From Arcobacteraceae bacterium (GTDB lineage: Bacteria > Campylobacterota > Campylobacteria > Campylobacterales > Arcobacteraceae), in NCBI GenBank assembly GCA_028375605.1, contig JAONGR010000003.1, positions 1 to 64,000 on the forward strand: DNA of 64,000 nt, written 5' to 3'. Both the position numbers and the translations under genes were made by a program. Shown piece after piece: positions 62,214 to 64,000 of the stretch (position 1 is its first letter; each line of letters starts with the position of its first letter). The notes below the pieces were generated by a model that was given only the letters and a program-made list of their open reading frames with translations, searched no databases and was not told the DNA's origin.

Positions 62214-63125
62214 ATGTTTGAAACACTTATAAAAACACTAGAAGAAGATAAATATTTGACATTGGAAACAACTCCGCCTCATGAGCCAACTATGGATAAT
62301 ATTTTAAATAAAATAGAAGAATATAACTTAGATAAAAGAGTAGATGGTTTTAGTACAACGGATAATCCATTAGCAAAATTAAAATATGGTGCAATGTTTG
62401 CTAGTGTAAAATTACAGCAAAAATTTAATAAGCCAGTAATTGCTACTATGAGTATGCGGGATAAAAATAAAATAGCATTACAAAGTGATTTAATTGGCGG
62501 AAATGATTTTGATATTAGAGCGGTATTAGCTCTAACTGGTGATCCTGCAAGTATGAGCGATCAGCCGCGAGCAAAAGGTGTTTTTGAATCAAATTCTACA
62601 ATGCTTCTAGAGATAATTAACTCTTTTAATAATGGAATGGATTATGCTGGTAAACCTTTTAAGGTAAGACCTAAACCGATTTATCCTTTTTCAGTAATGA
62701 ACTCTTATGCAAAAAATATGAAATCCTTAGAGAAAAGAATATTTAAAAAAGTCTCCAATAAAACGAGAGGAATTATTACTCAGCCAGTATATGATCTTGA
62801 TAATGCAAAACAGTTAATTGGATATATGGAAAATGTTCAGCAGGAGTTTAAAGATGAAAGACAAAAGTCACAATTAATTATAGGTGTTTTCCCTATAACA
62901 CGATTGAGAACGGCACAATTTTTATCTTCACATGTTCCAGGTATTTACGTACCTCAAGATTGGATTGAAAAATTAGCAGCTGCTTCTAAAATAAGTATAG
63001 AAGAAGAATATAAAGTTGGTATGGAGTTGAGCTCTAATGTTTTAGAATCAATACAAAAAATTCATCCAAAAATACATTTAATGACAGCAAATAAATTTGA
63101 TGTTGCGAATGAACTAATTAAATAA
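62214..63125 (+). CDS. Methylenetetrahydrofolate reductase-family protein
   Basis: A 303-residue flavoprotein of the MTHFR fold. LTLETTPPHEPTMDN near the start carries the acidic active-site region, and VLALTGDPA and GIITQPVYDLDNAKQLIGYM are characteristic. It probably reduces 5,10-methylene-THF to methyl-THF, but it differs enough from E. coli MetF that another folate or flavin role is possible. Divergent from serB across an 84-nt gap. Confidence 0.82.
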   Translation: MFETLIKTLEEDKYLTLETTPPHEPTMDNILNKIEEYNLDKRVDGFSTTDNPLAKLKYGAMFASVKLQQKFNKPVIATMSMRDKNKIALQSDLIGGNDFDIRAVLALTGDPASMSDQPRAKGVFESNSTMLLEIINSFNNGMDYAGKPFKVRPKPIYPFSVMNSYAKNMKSLEKRIFKKVSNKTRGIITQPVYDLDNAKQLIGYMENVQQEFKDERQKSQLIIGVFPITRLRTAQFLSSHVPGIYVPQDWIEKLAAASKISIEEEYKVGMELSSNVLESIQKIHPKIHLMTANKFDVANELIK

Positions 63126-63135
63126 AAGGAAAATA

Positions 63136-64000
63136 ATGTTTACATTAAAAAAAATATGGAATGCTTTAAATCACGCTGGAAAACCATGGCAAATAGCGAT
63201 GGCAGTTGCTTTAGGTATGTTAGTAGGATTTACACCAATTCTTTCTATACATAATATTTTAGTACTATTTATTGTATTGATTTTTAATATACATTTAGCC
63301 GTATTTTTATTGGCAGTATCTTTTTTTGGTCTGATTGGGTTAGCTTTAGATCCACTGTTTGCAATATTAGGTAAAATAATTTTAACTTCAAATGGATTGG
63401 ATAGTTTATTTACATCTTGGTTTAATAATCCTTTTGGTCATTTAACATATTTTAATAATACAATTACAATGGGAAGTTTAGTTGTTTCTTTGGTATTATT
63501 TTTTATTGTATATAAAATGTCGGCTATTCTTTTAACAAAATATAGAACAGTAATTGCTGTGAAAATAAAAAATATACCATTACTTAATAAAATGAATTTT
63601 TTTAAACAAGAGGAACAGTCTGCAGTAAAAACAATAAGGTTAGCAGGTGTTGTTGTTATTATTGCTTTAGTAGGTTTAGTTAGTATTTTTAATATTGTTT
63701 TTTTAGATAATATAATAAAGAACAATATTGAAACTGTAGTTAATGAATCATCGAATAAAAATATTAAAATTGGAGGTTTATCAACTAGCTTTTTTAATTC
63801 TTCTATTAATATTCAAAATTTAGAAATAAGTGATAAAAAGAAAAAAGATGAAAATATCAATGTTAAAAATATAACATTAGATATCTCTTTGGGACAACTT
63901 ATTTTTGAAAGAGCTATTATTGATAATCTAAAAGTGGATGGTATTAGTTTCCCTTCTGATGTTGTAGTAACAGAAAAAACTGAATCTAAATCGACATCTA
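63136..64000 (+). CDS. TIGR03546-like and TIGR03545-like fused membrane protein, partial
   Basis: Open from ATG at 63136 (AAAAGGA upstream) to the window end, at least 288 codons. Residues 1-150 are a multi-helix membrane domain with AMAVALGMLVGFTPILSIHN, like DUF2062/TIGR03546. From about residue 155 a charged linker, one helix (TIRLAGVVVIIALVGLVSIF) and then an AsmA-like periplasmic segment (DNIIKNNIETVVNESSNK, ISLGQLIFERAIIDNLKVDG) match the start of TIGR03545. In other bacteria these are separate neighbouring genes. The 3' end lies outside the window. Confidence 0.7.
   Translation, partial: MFTLKKIWNALNHAGKPWQIAMAVALGMLVGFTPILSIHNILVLFIVLIFNIHLAVFLLAVSFFGLIGLALDPLFAILGKIILTSNGLDSLFTSWFNNPFGHLTYFNNTITMGSLVVSLVLFFIVYKMSAILLTKYRTVIAVKIKNIPLLNKMNFFKQEEQSAVKTIRLAGVVVIIALVGLVSIFNIVFLDNIIKNNIETVVNESSNKNIKIGGLSTSFFNSSINIQNLEISDKKKKDENINVKNITLDISLGQLIFERAIIDNLKVDGISFPSDVVVTEKTESKSTS

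Noticed and set aside
1-64000. CRISPR array or other tandem repeats
   Set aside because: No regularly spaced direct repeats of 23-40 nt were seen on reading; recurrent sequences are terminators and AT tracts.
1-64000. rRNA operon or prophage
   Set aside because: No rRNA-like sequence and no integrase, terminase, portal or tail genes; ribosomal genes here are proteins only.

Overview
The window is a compact, AT-rich stretch of bacterial chromosome that best fits the Campylobacterota (epsilonproteobacteria), probably an Arcobacter-like member of the Arcobacteraceae. The evidence is the AT-rich base composition and codon use, the gene order purE-glyQ-nif3-zinc ribbon-waaA-rluA and speE-coaE (orders I recall from Campylobacter and Helicobacter), a petABC cytochrome bc1 operon with a di-haem cytochrome c, DUF3373 and cytochrome-like periplasmic proteins typical of the group, and -10 elements of the TATAAT type that mostly lack a -35 box. 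The genus is an inference. No rRNA genes, CRISPR arrays, prophage or intact insertion sequences were seen.

Layout. 1-2737: minus-strand group glmU, a YdjM-like membrane hydrolase and a CBS protein. 2958-4616: short-chain dehydrogenase and AraC-type regulator. 4629-9792: Suv3-like RNA helicase, TrmA/RumA methyltransferase, an unknown coiled-coil protein and a response regulator with a PAS domain. 9924-10736: rplM-rpsI. 10894-14493: a strongly promoted 82-residue orphan, peptide-type solute-binding protein, HAD phosphatase and bioF. 14505-16457: uraA and upp, divergent pyrimidine salvage. 16507-18209: AraC regulator with divergent drug-efflux-type transporter. 18200-18740: the only large gene-poor patch; it holds a decayed toxin-antitoxin pair, the tail of another gene and a 16-bp inverted repeat. 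18744-22759: queC, moeA, rsmE, rhodanese and membrane proteins. 22853-25491: petABC. 25692-31650: purE-glyQ-nif3-zinc ribbon-waaA-rluA-aldolase. 31683-35233: glycosyltransferase, an LsrK-type kinase with an LsrG-type protein, and DUF3144. 35292-42462: DUF4197, purM, DUF2892, short spermidine synthase, coaE, a sulfide:quinone oxidoreductase-like flavoprotein, leuC-mobA. 42576-43908: aroK, rpmI-rplT. 44000-47355: porin, cytochrome-like protein, RqcH. 47451-47727: three tRNA genes. 47874-48428: folE. 48684-59314: S10-spc ribosomal operon through secY, map and infA. 59378-61492: small HTH protein, a degenerate family-4 uracil-DNA glycosylase and a lipoprotein around a shared operator-like palindrome. 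61506-64000: serB, a MTHFR-type enzyme and a partial TIGR03546/TIGR03545-like fusion running off the end.

Most genes are housekeeping: translation, cofactors (Moco, preQ0, CoA, biotin, folate), cell-envelope precursors and respiration. Accessory interest lies in four places: the decayed toxin-antitoxin patch; the orphan LsrK/LsrG pair without an Lsr transporter in view; the HTH-glycosylase-lipoprotein cluster with its repeated GGAACAAA operator; and two promoters with perfect TTGACA-17-TATAAT spacing in a lineage where -35 boxes are rarely conserved. Several convergent gene pairs are so tightly packed that their terminator hairpins lie inside the ends of the coding sequences. All functional calls rest on reading motifs by eye; no database search was possible.
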